From Hevea brasiliensis (lineage: Eukaryota > Streptophyta > Magnoliopsida > Malpighiales > Euphorbiaceae), in assembly GCF_030052815.1 (NCBI RefSeq), contig NC_079509.1, forward strand, positions 43,084,750-43,148,749: 64,000 nt of DNA. Direction: 5' to 3'. Below the pieces are notes generated by a model that saw nothing but the letters and a program-made list of their open reading frames with translations, was not told where the DNA came from and searched no databases. The position numbers were made by a program, and so were the translations under genes. Position 1 is the first letter of the stretch. Every line of letters begins with the position of its first letter. Below, one piece after another: positions 11,204 to 24,094 of this stretch.

Positions 11204-12265
11204 GGCTAAATGACTTGGTTAAGGGAATAATTTGGGTTTGTGTTCTTATGAAAGTTTTAGGTCTATATCTCAACTTTCCACTGGTAAAATTTTAGGTCAT
11301 TTAGACCTGCCTAGCTCAAGTTATGACTAAATGAACAAACACTTGTTCATTTGGTCATTTTTGTACAGGTCAGATTGCCTAAGTTCGGATTTGATCAATT
11401 TGTTTACTAAGTTTTAGTCACTTTTTGGGCATGATTCCTAAATGAAAATTGTTTCATTTTGTGTCTATTTTCATTCTCAATTGGCCTCACACCAATTGGA
11501 CTTGTAAATTTTCAGTTTTTGTCCCTGAAAGGGACCTTGGTCCTGCTACCTGCAGCATGACCCTAAGCAATCCGAATTTGCATTTGGTTCCAACACTTCT
11601 AACATACTCCAATTGGTCATAAATGACCATTTCTCGCCTCAAACCAAGTCCAACACACCATTTAACACATTTTCACATTTTTTTCTCCAAAACTCTAGAT
11701 GCCAAAACCCTAGTTTACCAATTTGTTACACTTAATTAATTCTAAGCATACCAACATCACTTCCACATTCATACAAACTTACCTACACTTTTAATTCAAT
11801 CAAAGCACATGTATATACCCATCAAACTCCAGCTGGCTGAAATTTAACTTGTCCCTCAATACTTACTTTCATTTCATTTTAAGTTTATTTCCAAGTTCAT
11901 GCAATCATAAACGCTAGAATCAAACCAAAAAAATTCAAGTTGGGTCACTAACCTTAGTGCAGAATTTTAATCTTCAGTTCTCCTCACTTTCTTGGTTTTA
12001 ATGGCATCCAAGCTTCATATCAAGGTCCACTTGCAAGGTTTGCTTAAGGGGGTTAGGGAATTTGTGGCTGAATTTAGGGTTTATGAGAGCTTAAGGTGAG
12101 CTCCCATGGTGGTTTCAAGAAAGAAAAATGAGAGAGAGAGAGAGCTAAGGGAGAGGGACGGCAACAAGATGAAGATAAATGAATTTTATTTTTTTTTTTC
12201 TTTTCTTTTATTTGTATTAGGAAGGCCACAAATTAAATTAAATAAATTTTTAATTATAGTATTTA

Positions 12266-12297
12266 TGACATCATACATGATGTTATGCATGATGTCA
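12266..12297. promoter_or_regulatory. TGACATCA/RY palindrome cluster in solo LTR B
   Basis: TGACATCATacATGATG followed by ATGCATGATGTCA forms an extended dyad containing an ATGCAT word (RY-type, B3 domain binding). Confidence 0.5.
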
Positions 12298-13418
12298 TCT
12301 CTTTTCACTTTTTCATTTTCTTCATTTTCTTTTTTTTTTTTCTATTTATTTTTCCATTAGTTCTTTAATTTAATTCCCGATTCCGAAATTTTCTTTTCTC
12401 TAATTTTATTTGACAGTTAGGTCAGGAGTTAGCTCTCAGGGTCAATTGACCAAATTGCCCCTCGCCGGTTCAACCCGATTTGCAAATAATTCAATATTTC
12501 TTTCGAATCCCTGACCTAATTATTTGACTGGCTTAACAATTCTTTTTTGTGATTTTCTCTTTTCCACTGTGTTCGCAATAGTCCAAAGGACCGTGGCGTC
12601 ACATTTTACGGTTCGAAATTTGAGTTTAAATCAACCTCGCAGTCCTTCCCGAGAAGGTCACCCATTGCTATGACTCTCGGCTCATTTAACTTCTTATGTT
12701 CTGTTTTTTTTTTATTTATACTTAACTAATTGATAATTACTGATTATTTGTGTTTATGGCTTATCTAGTTGTCTTAAGCGTGGTTCTAATCCCCTTAATT
12801 ATCTGGACCGACATCGGTCACTGGAATAGTGAAATATACCAGGCTATGCAAATAGGGGTGTTACAAGTATCTCTTTCTCTCAGCTTGTAAAAGAAGTAAA
12901 GTACAGTGCATTTTGAGGTATTATTTTAGTTATTGATGTTATATTATAAATTGTTGTAGTATAATTTTTTATGACCCTCTAATCTCTCCTTCTATCCCTC
13001 TCTCTCTCGACCTGTAGAGAATTTAAAGCTGCAGTAAATTTTGAGATAATTTTTTATTTTGAGATTTTTTTTTATGTTAAATACTAACTTTATAAGAAAA
13101 ATTAGTATAATATAATTAGTTATAATACTATAAAGAGCTACTGTTTATTAAAATTCATAAACACTGTAAAAGAAAATAATATTTTGTAAGTCAAACAGTA
13201 AATTTTTTTTATTATTGTTGTTAAATAATTATTTTATAATAAAAATTACTATTATATAATTTTTTATAACACTCTAATCTTCCTCTCCCTCTATATTTTT
13301 CTATCAATATCTCTTTCTCTCAGCCTGTAATGAAAGTAAGTTACAGTGTATTTTGACATATTTATTTAATTATTGATGCCATATTACAAATTGTTGTAAT
13401 ATAATTTTTATGACACTC

Positions 13419-13421
<3 letters not shown>

Positions 13422-13471
<50 letters not shown>
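13422..13471. repeat. (CT)n microsatellite, pyrimidine tract of an exon-like module
   Basis: About 50 bp of CT repeats before the ggctatag end and module body 13485-13511. The tract is shorter in unit A, so it is still changing length. Confidence 0.97.
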
Positions 13472-13474
<3 letters not shown>

Positions 13475-14422
13475 GTGGCTATAGAGAAATTAAGGTGCAG
13501 TAAATTTTGAGGTAAATTTTACTTTGAGCTAATTTTTTTTATTATTCATATTATATATTTTTTTAATTATTGATGTTAAATATCAATTTTATAATAAAAA
13601 TTTCTATAATATAATTTTTTGTAATACTATAAAAAAACTACTATTGATTAAAATTCTTGCACACTCTAAAAAAAATAATTTTTTGTAAGTGTAAAAGTAA
13701 ATTTTTTTTAATTATTATTATCAAATAATATTTTTATAATAAAAATAACTATTACATAAAATTACTGTTATGAATCTTGAGTTAATTTTTATTTTGAGGT
13801 ATTTCAAAATATAAAATTAAATTATATATATCTTTATAATGTTTATCAAATATAAAGTTTTATCAATTGCTCATAAAATATAAGATATTATTTTGTTATA
13901 TTTTTATAAAGAAATATTTTAGAGAAAATTAATTAACAATTATTTAAAAAATAAAATTTAATTTAAATTTAATAATTATAGAATTATTCAAAATTTATTT
14001 TAAATTTAAATTACATTTAACATAATTAATTAAAAATTTTAACCTCCATAAAATTTTAGTATGATTTTAAAAATATAAAATATAAAAAATATTAAATTAT
14101 AATATTAAAATAAGCTAAATGGTAAAACCAATAGTTACTCCTTAACTAAGCTCCAAAAATCTAAATGGATGTCGACCAAAGCTTCAAAAATCTGCATGGA
14201 TGTGGACCAAGAAAAATCTAAATTGATATGCCTAAAATATCCCTGAATTAAGAAAGAAAAGAAACAGAGATCAAAATCAAGAAAAGCAAAGCGGTTTGCC
14301 GACCATCTGCTGCCACCTGGCACCATAACATTGACTTTCTTTATTTCTGTGTCATTATTTTGTTATTGATAGTTGCAAGGGCAATGTTGTCTAACAACTT
14401 TTATTATTTATTATTATTTATT

Positions 14423-14424
<2 letters not shown>

Positions 14425-14463
<39 letters not shown>
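14425..14463. repeat. (TA)n microsatellite
   Basis: TA run, shorter than its unit A counterpart at 5895. Confidence 0.97.
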
Positions 14464-14466
<3 letters not shown>

Positions 14467-15943
14467 AAGGCTCACGCAACACATGACGTCTGTGATACCA
14501 AATTAATCTATTACCTGAATTTTAGTTGTGCATGCATGGTGCCTTACCTGTCCCTTCTTTGGTTTGGCGTTCTCCTAACTAAAAACCTATTTATTGCCAA
14601 ATCATCTCATTCTTATCTTCCACTAATCTTATTATTTTTTCCCCTTATATTATAATATAATAAATTGGATGATGTTATGGATTTTGCACAATTTTTTAAT
14701 TATAAAATTGCATCAAGTTTCTTATTTATTTTTAATTTATGAAAATTCAATTAACCAAATTAATCAAATAGTAGTTAATAGACTTATAACACTCTCCATT
14801 AATAATTTTTTCATAAAAAATAATAAATCTCATAATTAGTGTATTGACATTTCTACTTAAAATCTCATAAATCTTTATATATCTAAAAAAAAAAAAATCA
14901 CTGAGACATTATAGAGTTCATTATCTTTAAACTTTTATGCCAACCATAGAATTGAGGGGATGCATGTGGAAGCAAATTTTTGTAATTCTCTAGCTGTAAA
15001 GCTATTTACACATCTAATAGAAGACTCTAATTTTAAAATCTCGAGTAATATAGTCGCTTTTTAAAATTCTGGTAGTGGAGCTACTCTTTTCATTCTTTAA
15101 CAGTTATTAATAATTAGGCTATTTTTACTTCATCTATCGATTCATCTTTAATAGCAAAGCTACTCAAACTCGAGTAGTTGGGACGACTTTTAATTTTCTT
15201 TGCCTCCCTTCTGTGATAGGCATTAAGAAGCTTTGAATACTTTTATATTTGTATAGTTTTAGATTATATAAAACTTCTTATTGGTCAAATACGTCATTAT
15301 GCAACTATGCTATATGGGATTTGCTCATAGAACACTTAAACTAATTTTTTTTAACCTATTAAACACTTAAACTTCTTAAATTGATTATACTTAATTACAA
15401 ATTTAAACAGTTTAATAAACATGAACTATGCTGGCGATTACTTGTCTATTTTATGCCAAATGTCAAAAAAACATACATGCTGAATATTCAAAAACATGGT
15501 CAAACCTATTTTCCATGAAAGATAATATATACATATACATGTAGAAAAGCTCAACAACTTTGTCCCTCTCTCTTTAATATGCTTTCTTCTCTTATCCATT
15601 TATGTTCTTTAATTCCCTCTCACTCCAAGCTTGCCCAATAATTAATCTTTCTTTCATTTTTCTCCATTGACTACCTCCATTCCATCTAAAACAATTGTTG
15701 CTCATTCCCACGCTTTTCCATCATCCCCCTCCACTTCATTTCAAATAACTATTGCTCAATATTTGAGTTTTTCTTTATTTCCTTTTATTTTTAAGAAAAA
15801 ATTAAAAAAAAAATCATGAATCCTATAAAGGAGAATACAACGTTGATGTCTAATAATTCTCTTGCTCAGGACAAAGTGGAATTTAAACACACGTTATTTT
15901 ATCAATAGCATTGCATAATAACAAATACAGAATCCAGATGCAG

Positions 15944-15945
<2 letters not shown>

Positions 15946-15994
<49 letters not shown>
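15946..15994. repeat. (TA)n microsatellite
   Basis: TA run about 30 bp upstream of the outer element's insertion site; counterpart of 7348-7402. Confidence 0.97.
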
Positions 15995-15999
<5 letters not shown>

Positions 16000-16592
16000 T
16001 GATGCAACAATATTTTTATCAATACAATGTAACATCCCTATTTGCATAGCCTGGTATATTTCACTGTTCCAGTGACCGGAGTCGGTCCGGACTTTTAAGG
16101 GGATTAGAATCACACTTAAGACAACTTGATAAGCCATAAACACAAATAATTAGTAATTATCAATTAGTTAAGTATAAATAAGAAAAATAGAACATAAGAA
16201 GTTAAACGAGTCGAGAGTCACAGTGATGGGTGACCTTCTCGAGAATGACTGCGAAGTCGATTTAAACTCAAATTTCGAACCGTAAAATGTGACGCTGCGG
16301 TCCTTAGGACTATTGCGAACACAGTGGAAAAGAGAAAATCACGAAAAAGGTTATTAAGCCAGTTAAATAATTAGGTTAGGGAGCTGGAAGAAATATTAAA
16401 TTATTTACAAACCGGATTGAACCGGCGAGGGCCAATTTGGTCAATTGACCCCGAGAGTTGACTCCTGACCTAACTGTCCAATAAAATCGAAGAAAAGAAA
16501 ATTTTAGGATCAAGAATTAAATTAAAGAACTAATAGAAAAATATATGAAAAGAAAAAGAAAATTTTTTTGGAAAAGGTGAAAAAGCTTATTA

Positions 16593-16618
16593 CATCATGC
16601 ATGACATCATGCATGATG
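16593..16618. promoter_or_regulatory. CATCATGCATGATG palindrome in the outer 5' LTR
   Basis: Two overlapping ATGCATGA copies, the second part of a perfect 14-base palindrome catcatgcatgatg, which includes an RY-type CATGCATG. Confidence 0.5.
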
Positions 16619-17640
16619 CAATAAACTTAATAATTAAAAATTTAAATTTTAGGATAATTTTATCTTACTAAATATTTAAAAAACACATAAAAGAAAAAGA
16701 AAAAAAAAAGAAAATTGAATAATGACATCACCAAATGACATAAGATATGACATCAAAATTAATTTTAATTTAATTAACCAATTTGACTAAGTCAAATTTT
16801 GCATAAATACACATAAAATGAAAAAAAAAAAAATAAAAAGATCCATCTTCTTCTTTCCCGTAGCTCTCTTTCTCTCTTTCTCCCAAAGCTCTCTCACCCT
16901 TAAAACCTCCATGAAAGCTCATCTTTGAGCTTGAAAAACCAAAAATCTCACCATAGAAAATTACTCTACCATGGTTAAAGCTTGTTTTGGCAACTAGAAG
17001 AGGTGATTACAGAATAAAGAAAGAAGAAAGGAAGAGGTTTGAAGGGAAAGAAAATTCTACACTAAGGTTAGTAAACTAAATTTGATTTTCTAGTTGAATT
17101 TGTTGTGTTTATAGCTTAATTAACTTAGGAAAAAACTTAAAATGAAATGAAATTAGTTGTTGGAGGACTAAACATGGATTTTGATCAGCTAGGGTTTGCT
17201 ATGGTAGTGCATGAATTTGATTGGATTATAAGTGTAGGCAAGCTTATATGAATGTAGAGGTGATATTGTGATACTTGGATGTGGTTAAATGTAATTACTA
17301 GTGTAGTTAGGGTTTTGGACCAAGGGTTTAGAGGCAAAATTATGAGAAATGGTGAAATGATGTAGTTGACCTAGTTTAAGGTGAGAAATGGTCATTTTTG
17401 ACCAAATGAAGTGTGTTGGAAGTGTTGGAGTTAAGGTTAAAATCGGACTCAATGTGGTCATGCTGTTGGCAGCATGACCAAGGTCCCTTTGAGGGACCAA
17501 AAATGAAAATTTACGAGTCCAATTGGTATGAAATCAATTGAGAATGAAAAAAGACACAAAATGACACAATTTTCATTTAGGAATTATGCCCAAAAAGTGA
17601 CCAAAACCTAGTGAACAAATTGACCAAATCCATAAATTCT

Positions 17641-18932
17641 TAGTCTGACCTGTACAAACTGACCAAATGAATAGTATTTGTTCATTTGGCCTTAACTTGA
17701 GCTATACAGGTCTAAATGACCTGAAATTTGGCCAGTGGACAGATGAGATATAGACCTAAAACTTTCATAAAGAACACAAACTCAAATTATGCCATTAACC
17801 AAGTCATTTGGCCACCCAAAGTTGGTGACCTAAAACTGCCAGAACCAAAATTTGCCCAAAAATCTAGGTTAAGTCCAATATGGCAGCCATGATTTAAATG
17901 GCTATAACTTGAGCTCCAAAACTCCAATTGGAGTGATTCAAAAAGTAGAATAAAATTAAGACAATAGGGAACATTTTCTATGTAGAAAGTTTTGCCAAAT
18001 TCCAACAGCAAGATAACCAATGGAACAGTGCAACTTTAGACACCAAAACTGAAAATTATCAAATTTGCCTAAAAGACTTAGAATTTGAGTAAACAACCAA
18101 AACCAACAAATTTAGCGACCAAAATGTGGTATGTGAGTAAAGGTGGAATTCTCATACCTATTAAGCCTTAGAAAGTCAACAAATTGACTTGAATAGTATC
18201 ATGAATAGTAACTCTAAAATGAAAATTTTTAAGAATGTTAGTTTAAGCATATTTGGGCTAGAATTAATTATTTATCCAGAAATTCTTAGTCTGACCTGTA
18301 CAAACTGACCAAATGAATAGTATTTGTTCATTTGGCCATAACTTGAGCTAGGCAGGTTTAAATGACTTGAAATTTTGCCAGTGGACAGATGAGATATAGA
18401 CCTAAAACTTTCATAAAGAACACAAACCCAAATTATGCCATTAACCAAGTCATTTGGCCACCCAAAGTTGGTGACCTAAAACTGTCAGAACCAAAATTTG
18501 CCCAGAAATCTGAGTTAAGTCCAATATGGTAGTCATGGTTCAAATGGCTATAACTTGAGCTCTAAAACTCCAATTGGAGTGATTCAAAAAGTAGAATAAA
18601 ATTAAGACAATAGGGAACATTTTCTATGAAGAAAGTTTTGCCAAATTCCAACAGCAAGATAACTAATGGAACAGTGCAACCTTAGACACAAAAACTGAAA
18701 ATTATCAAATTTGCCTAAAAGACTTAGAATTTGAGTAAACAACCAAAACCAATAAATTTAGCGACCAAAATGTGGTATGTGAGTAAAGGTAGAATTCCCA
18801 TACCTATTAAGCCTTAGAAAGTCAACAAATTGACTTGAATAGTACCATGAATATTAACTCTAAAATGAAAATTTTTAAGAATGTTAGTTTAAGCATATTT
18901 GGGCTAGAATTATGTATTTATGAATTAATTAT
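17641..18932. repeat. Tandem duplication of 646 bp inside the outer 5' LTR
   Basis: Copies 17641-18286 and 18287-18932 start tagtctgacctgtacaaac and differ by only scattered bases. The 3' LTR has a single copy (about 35600-36240), so the duplication arose in this LTR at or after insertion. Confidence 0.92.
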
Positions 18933-19664
18933 TGGATTTAGTGTGAAATAAGATACTGAAACACTATAAATATTGTGTTTCAGCTGAAAAAGACCCGGAA
19001 GGTATAAGAGACTGAGTCAAGGCCTAGAAGCGACTCACGTCAGGTTTGTGCACAATAAACTTAAAATTCTTTGTTTCTACTTGACAATTCTTAAAATAAA
19101 TGTTGTGAATAATTTTGATTGTTATGGCTTTGAAAATACTATTTGAAAAATAGTGTGTTGTCTACTTTGTAAATGAAAAGTTTAGAGTGAAATATGATTT
19201 GTGAATTGTATAAAATATTTGAATAACTTAATTTAAATTGTTTTTAATTCACACTTGGCATGGCAATACTAATATGTTCCTCCTCCACTTGTGGTTGAGT
19301 ATGATATTTGATCACTTTCCTCCCTCTCTGGCTTTCCAGTCTAAGGGGCGAGTTTGGATGAGTACTCATTAGCTAGCTAGCCACCTCCCTCATTGATTTC
19401 GATTAGTGGGATGAGTATGCCTTGTCGTGACGTACACACGACATGTTCGGAAAATTTGTGTCATGGCCTAAGTTGTGTTATTGTTTGGCAACACTATGTT
19501 TATTAATTGTTTGATCAAGTTGTGCTATATTAAGCTTTGAAAATTATGATTTGTTATAAATGTGATTTGAGAAAAAAATTTGTGAAATGTGATTATGAGA
19601 TTTTTGAATGATGATTTGTTCATAAATGTTTTATATTATGCATTTTATGCTTCATTGTGCACCG

Positions 19665-19684
19665 CTGAGTATTTATATACTCAG
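19665..19684 (+). promoter_or_regulatory. Conserved LTR hairpin (outer 5' LTR)
   Basis: Arms ctgagtat and atactcag around a 4-base loop, followed by gcgatagct and a CTGTCG word. Confidence 0.65.
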
Positions 19685-20359
19685 CGATAGCTTTAACTTG
19701 CTGTCGTAGATAGAGAAAAAGACATAGCAGCAGAGCGAGCTGCTACAGTTAGAGAGGAGTACAATTGAAGAATTTTTGTACGGGTATTTGTTTATACCCT
19801 GGTAGTTTAGTTTGATGTAAATATGATAGTATGCATATGTATCTCTGTAATTTGAGCAGTTGTACAGATAAAATTGTAATAATATTATTTTTGAGATTTT
19901 GCATCTGTAAATTAACTTATGATTGTAAATTAATGATTTAAAATGCAATGTGCATGAGTTATGAAATGTTTTGAGATATTAATTCTTAATTTGAAATTTG
20001 GATTTTGATTTGAAGTTTGGTGGTTGCAAATGGAGTGGTGATTGAGAAATATATTGGGAGCGTTTCTATTTTCAGGTTTTGAAGAACTGTTTTCTCAAAA
20101 TACAGACGGCACTCTATTGAAATTTTTATAAAAATTGTGAAAAAATAAAATGGGACAAAAATCTTAACTAGTTTTCAAACTTCAATTAAATGTTTTTATT
20201 TCCTACCAAAATGCTCTCCACTTCCAAAATGTTAGAAAATGATTTTAAAATCCCTTGTAGTATATTTGATAGGTTAGCGGTAGGTGAAATACGGTAATTC
20301 ATTAGGTGTACTACGGGAACATGTTACATCTTACGAGGAGTAGGGTGTGACATGTTTAG

Positions 20360-20371
20360 TGGTATCAGAGC
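20360..20371 (+). other. Primer binding site of the outer element
   Basis: TGGTATCAGAGC, 7 bp after the LTR end; initiator tRNA-Met type. The inner element inserted only 8 bp downstream. Confidence 0.93.
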
Positions 20372-20949
20372 AAGGTTTTTGTAACACCACTATTTGCATA
20401 GCCTGGTATATTTTACTGTTCTGGTGACCGGTGTTTGTTCGGATAATTAAGGGGATTAGAACCACACTTAAGACAACTAGAGAAGCCATAAACACAAATA
20501 ATTAGTAATGTTCAATTAGTTAAGTATAAATAGAAAAAACAGAACATAAGAAGTTAAACGAGCTGAGAGTCACAGCGATGGGTGACCTTCTCGGGAAGGA
20601 CTGCGTAGTCGTTTTAAACTCAAATTTTGAACCATAAAATGTGACGTTGCGGTCCTTAGGACCATTACGAACATAGTGGAAAAGAGAAAATCATGAAAAA
20701 GAACTGTTAAGCCAGTTAAATAATTAGGTCAGAGAGCCAAAAGAAATATTGAATTATTAGCAAACCGGGATGAACCGGCGAGGGGCAATTTGGTCAATTG
20801 ACCCCGAGAGCTGACTCCTGACCTAACTGTCAAATAAAATCAGAGAAAAGAAAATTTCGAAATTGAGAATTAAATTAAAGAACTAATAGAAAAATAAATA
20901 GAAAAAAAAGAAAATGAAAAAGTTAAAAAGGTGATGATATCATGCATGA

Positions 20950-20963
20950 CATCATGCATGATG
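20950..20963. promoter_or_regulatory. CATCATGCATGATG palindrome in the inner 5' LTR
   Basis: Perfect 14-base palindrome with an RY-type CATGCATG centre, preceded by a second ATGCATGA copy. Confidence 0.5.
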
Positions 20964-23162
20964 CCATAAAAATAATAATTAATATATTTAATTAATTAGA
21001 TTTTTGGTCTTCCTAAGACATAAAAGAAAAGAAAAGAAAAGAAAAAAAAAAGTCATCTTCTTCTTCAAAAGAACGTGACCCATCTCTTTCCTTCCTTCCT
21101 CACCAAAAACCACCATTGAAGCTCATCTTTGAGCTTGAAGACTACAAAATCCCACCATAGAAAATTGTCTTACCATGGTTAAAGTTTGTTTGGGCAACTA
21201 GAAAAGAAGATTCAATAGAAAGAAAGAAGGAGAAAATTAAGAAAAGGGAGATTGAAAATTCTGCATTCAAGGTTAGTAGCTAAACTTGGAAATTATAGTT
21301 TAATTTTAGTATTTGTAGCATAAAGAACATGGAAATATGCTTAAAATGAAAAGAAATTAATTGTTGGAGGACTAGATGGAAATTCTGGCAACTAGGGTTT
21401 GTGATGAAAAGCATGTGTTTTGATTGAATTTAACATGTTAGGCAAGCTTATGTGAATGTGGTAGTGAGATTGAAATGTTTAGATTTGGTTAAATGCAAAG
21501 AAATTGTGAACTAGGGTTTTGGACTTAGGGTTTAGAGACAAAAATGTAAGGAAGTGGTAAATGATGTCTTTGACCTAATTTGAAGTGAAAAATGGTCATT
21601 TGTGACCAAATGAAGTGTGTTGGAATAGTGGGAGTTAAGGCCAAATTCGGATGGAGTATGCAGCATGACCAAATTTCCTTTGAGGGACCAAAAATAAAAT
21701 TTTACAAGTCCAATTGGTATGGGACCAATTGGGGATGAAAATAGACACTAAATGACACAATTTTCATTCAGGAAGCATGCCCAAAAAGTGACCAAAACCT
21801 AGTGAACAAATTGACCAAAGTTGAAAAATCACAGTCTGCCTCTGTACAAACTGACCAAATAAATAGTGTTTGTTCATTTGGCCATAACTTGAGCTAGGCA
21901 GGTCAAAATGACCTGAAATTTTTCTAGTGGTTAGATGAGATATAGACCTAAAACTTTCATGAAGAACACCAACCCAAATTGTGCCATAACCAAGTCATTT
22001 GGCCACCCCAAGTTGGTCACCTAAAACTACCAGCACCAAAAATTGCCCAGAAAATTTGGGTTGAATCCAATCCAGCAGCCATGGTTCAAATGGCTATAAC
22101 TTGAGCTACAAAACTCCAATTGGAGTGATTCAAAATGGAAAATAAACTTAAGACAATAGGGAACATTTTCTATGAAGAAAGTTTTACCAAATTCTAACAG
22201 TAAGATGACTAATGGAACAGTGTAACCTTAGACACTAAAACTAAAAAATTTCAAATTTGCTTAAAAGACTTAGAATTTGAATAAACAACCAAAACCAATA
22301 AATTTAGTGACCAAAATGTGGTATGTGGGTGAAGTTGGAATTCTCATACCTATTAAGCCTTAGAAAGTCAACAATTTGACTTGAATAGTATAGTTAATAG
22401 TAACCCGAAACACAAAATTTTAAGAATGTCGAGTTTAGCACGTTAGAGCTAGGTAAAAGTGAAGTTAAATTTATTTTTGGATTTATGCTAAGTTATGGTA
22501 CTGAAACACTGTAAAATTGTGTGTTTTAGTTGAAAAGAATACCGGGAAAGAACCCGAGGAACCATGTCAAGGCCAAGAGGCTACTTGCTTGAGGTTTGTG
22601 CACAACATCACTATGCTTCAAAATTCATTGATAAAGTGAATGAAATATGCATTTTACTTTTGCTTTGAATTGTTGAAAGTTTATTTGTGACATTATTTAT
22701 GGTGTTTTGATTTAAATTATGAAAGTTATTGTGTATATTTGAAATAACAATGTTTAGCAAATTGTTAAGATAAGTTTTGAAACCACAGTGTCATGACCAT
22801 ATATTTGAACACCTCACTAGCATGACTAGTGGGGGTAATTAGTTTCGAATTTTGATTCCTTCTCTGGAGAAGTGTTGAGGTGTGCCAGTAGAAGAGGATG
22901 TGAATGGATATCCATATATTTGAGCTAGCTAGCCTTGTTATGTGATTTCTCTTTAGCCTCTGGCTATTGAGATTCTATTTGTTTCGAATGGCATGATCTA
23001 ACTATGGGTTTTATGAAATGTGATTTGATACTTCAAAAAGAAATTGTTTGGGATTAAAATCTCATAATGCATGATTTGTATTTAATTCTCATGTTCAGTT
23101 AAATTTTTGAATAAATATAATTTAAGTTCTGCATAAAGATTATTTTAGTATGTTGTGCACCA

Positions 23163-23180
23163 CTGAGTCCTAGTACTCAG
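23163..23180 (+). promoter_or_regulatory. Conserved LTR hairpin (inner 5' LTR)
   Basis: Arms ctgagt and actcag with a 6-base loop, followed by cgatagc. Confidence 0.6.
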
Positions 23181-23914
23181 CGATAGCTTTATTATCATGC
23201 ATTTATAGAAGCGGAGGAAGCGTGATGAGCTTTGAGGTGTGAGGATTTATCTACTTGAAGTTATCGGGTATAATTTATACCCTGCTTGTAAATATTTATT
23301 TTGATGTATGTATTGCACATAAATGTATGGACATGTAAATCGGTCTTGAGCAGTTTGTACAAAGTTTGTATAAAGTTGAAATAAAATTTAGTTTGAATTT
23401 TCATACTGTAAATTTTGGTATGATGTATATATATAGATTGTTGTTTTTAATGAATATAAATGTTTTATTTTAATTTGAATGACATTGATAGATATTATTT
23501 TACTGATGATTGAATTTTGAAAATTGAGAAATGTTGACTGTTGAATTTTGAGATTTGAGAAATTGTTGAGATTGATTGTGAAATTGAAGTAGTGGTTGAG
23601 AAAATTTTTGGAAGTGCTTTCTTTTAGGTATTTGAAGAACTGTTTTCTCAAAATACAGACGGAACTCTGGTAAAATTTTTATAAAATTTGCAGAGAAATA
23701 AAATGGACCCAAAATATTAACTAGTTTTAATGTTAATTAAATGTTTTAAATACCTATTAGAAAATGCTCACCACTTAACAAAAGTAAGAAAATTGTTTTA
23801 AAATCCCTTGTAGGGTACTTAATGAGTTATCGGTAGGTGAAGTTCGGTAGTTCATTAGGTATTCCACGGGATCATGTTATGCCTTACAGAGGGGTAAGGT
23901 GAGACATGTTTTAG

Positions 23915-23926
23915 TGGTATCAGAGC
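23915..23926 (+). other. Primer binding site of the inner element
   Basis: TGGTATCAGAGC, 8 bp after the 5' LTR; initiator tRNA-Met type. Confidence 0.94.
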
Positions 23927-24094
23927 AAAATTTTTGAAGTATATTTTAAATTGAGAATTTGTGTCTTTCTTGTTAAGTACAACGGCTCAATGTCCATAAT
24001 TGTTACATACAGTGCATTACATCATGAATATGAACTAACAGAGGGAAATCTCCCTGTGTTACTTGTTCAGGAGATACCTTAACTTCAGATTGAA

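Larger units (their letters stand above)
9028..12865 (-). mobile_element. Solo LTR, subfamily B (same family as the LTRs at 16028 and 33993)
   Basis: In minus orientation it starts TGTAACACCCC and ends GTGATA (canonical TGTGACA, one base changed). It is flanked by agtat on both sides with no internal region or second LTR, so it is the solo product of LTR-LTR recombination. It is 3838 bp including a 392-bp TRIM plus its 5-bp duplication. It interrupts unit B between the CT-rich tract and the second exon-like module. Confidence 0.93.
12866..16022 (+). repeat. Tandem unit B, second piece
   Basis: Resumes with agtat and continues the alignment to unit A. It contains module bodies ending at 12917 (GT kept), 13018-13045 (AG kept, donor GT changed to AT), one near 13331-13357 (acceptor degraded) and 13485-13511 (AG and GT kept). 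AT-rich filler and two (TA)n tracts follow. No gene is seen. It ends at tacaa (16023-16027), where the outer retrotransposon inserted. Confidence 0.85.
16028..20352 (+). mobile_element. 5' LTR of the outer element (subfamily B, with a 646-bp internal duplication)
   Basis: Begins TGTAACATCC and ends TGTGACA. At 4325 bp it is 619 bp longer than its 3' partner, explained by a tandem duplication at 17641-18932. The rest aligns well with 33993-37698. Open frames inside the LTR are chance. Confidence 0.93.
20380..23906 (+). mobile_element. 5' LTR of the inner element (subfamily A)
   Basis: 3527 bp, starts TGTAACACC and ends TGAGACA (canonical TGTGACA). Closely matches 28798-31716 over the shared length and, reversed, 31-3733. 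Confidence 0.93.

Noticed and set aside
12106..12360. 84-codon plus frame in solo LTR B
   Set aside because: Low-complexity composition and inside an LTR; no homologue recognised.
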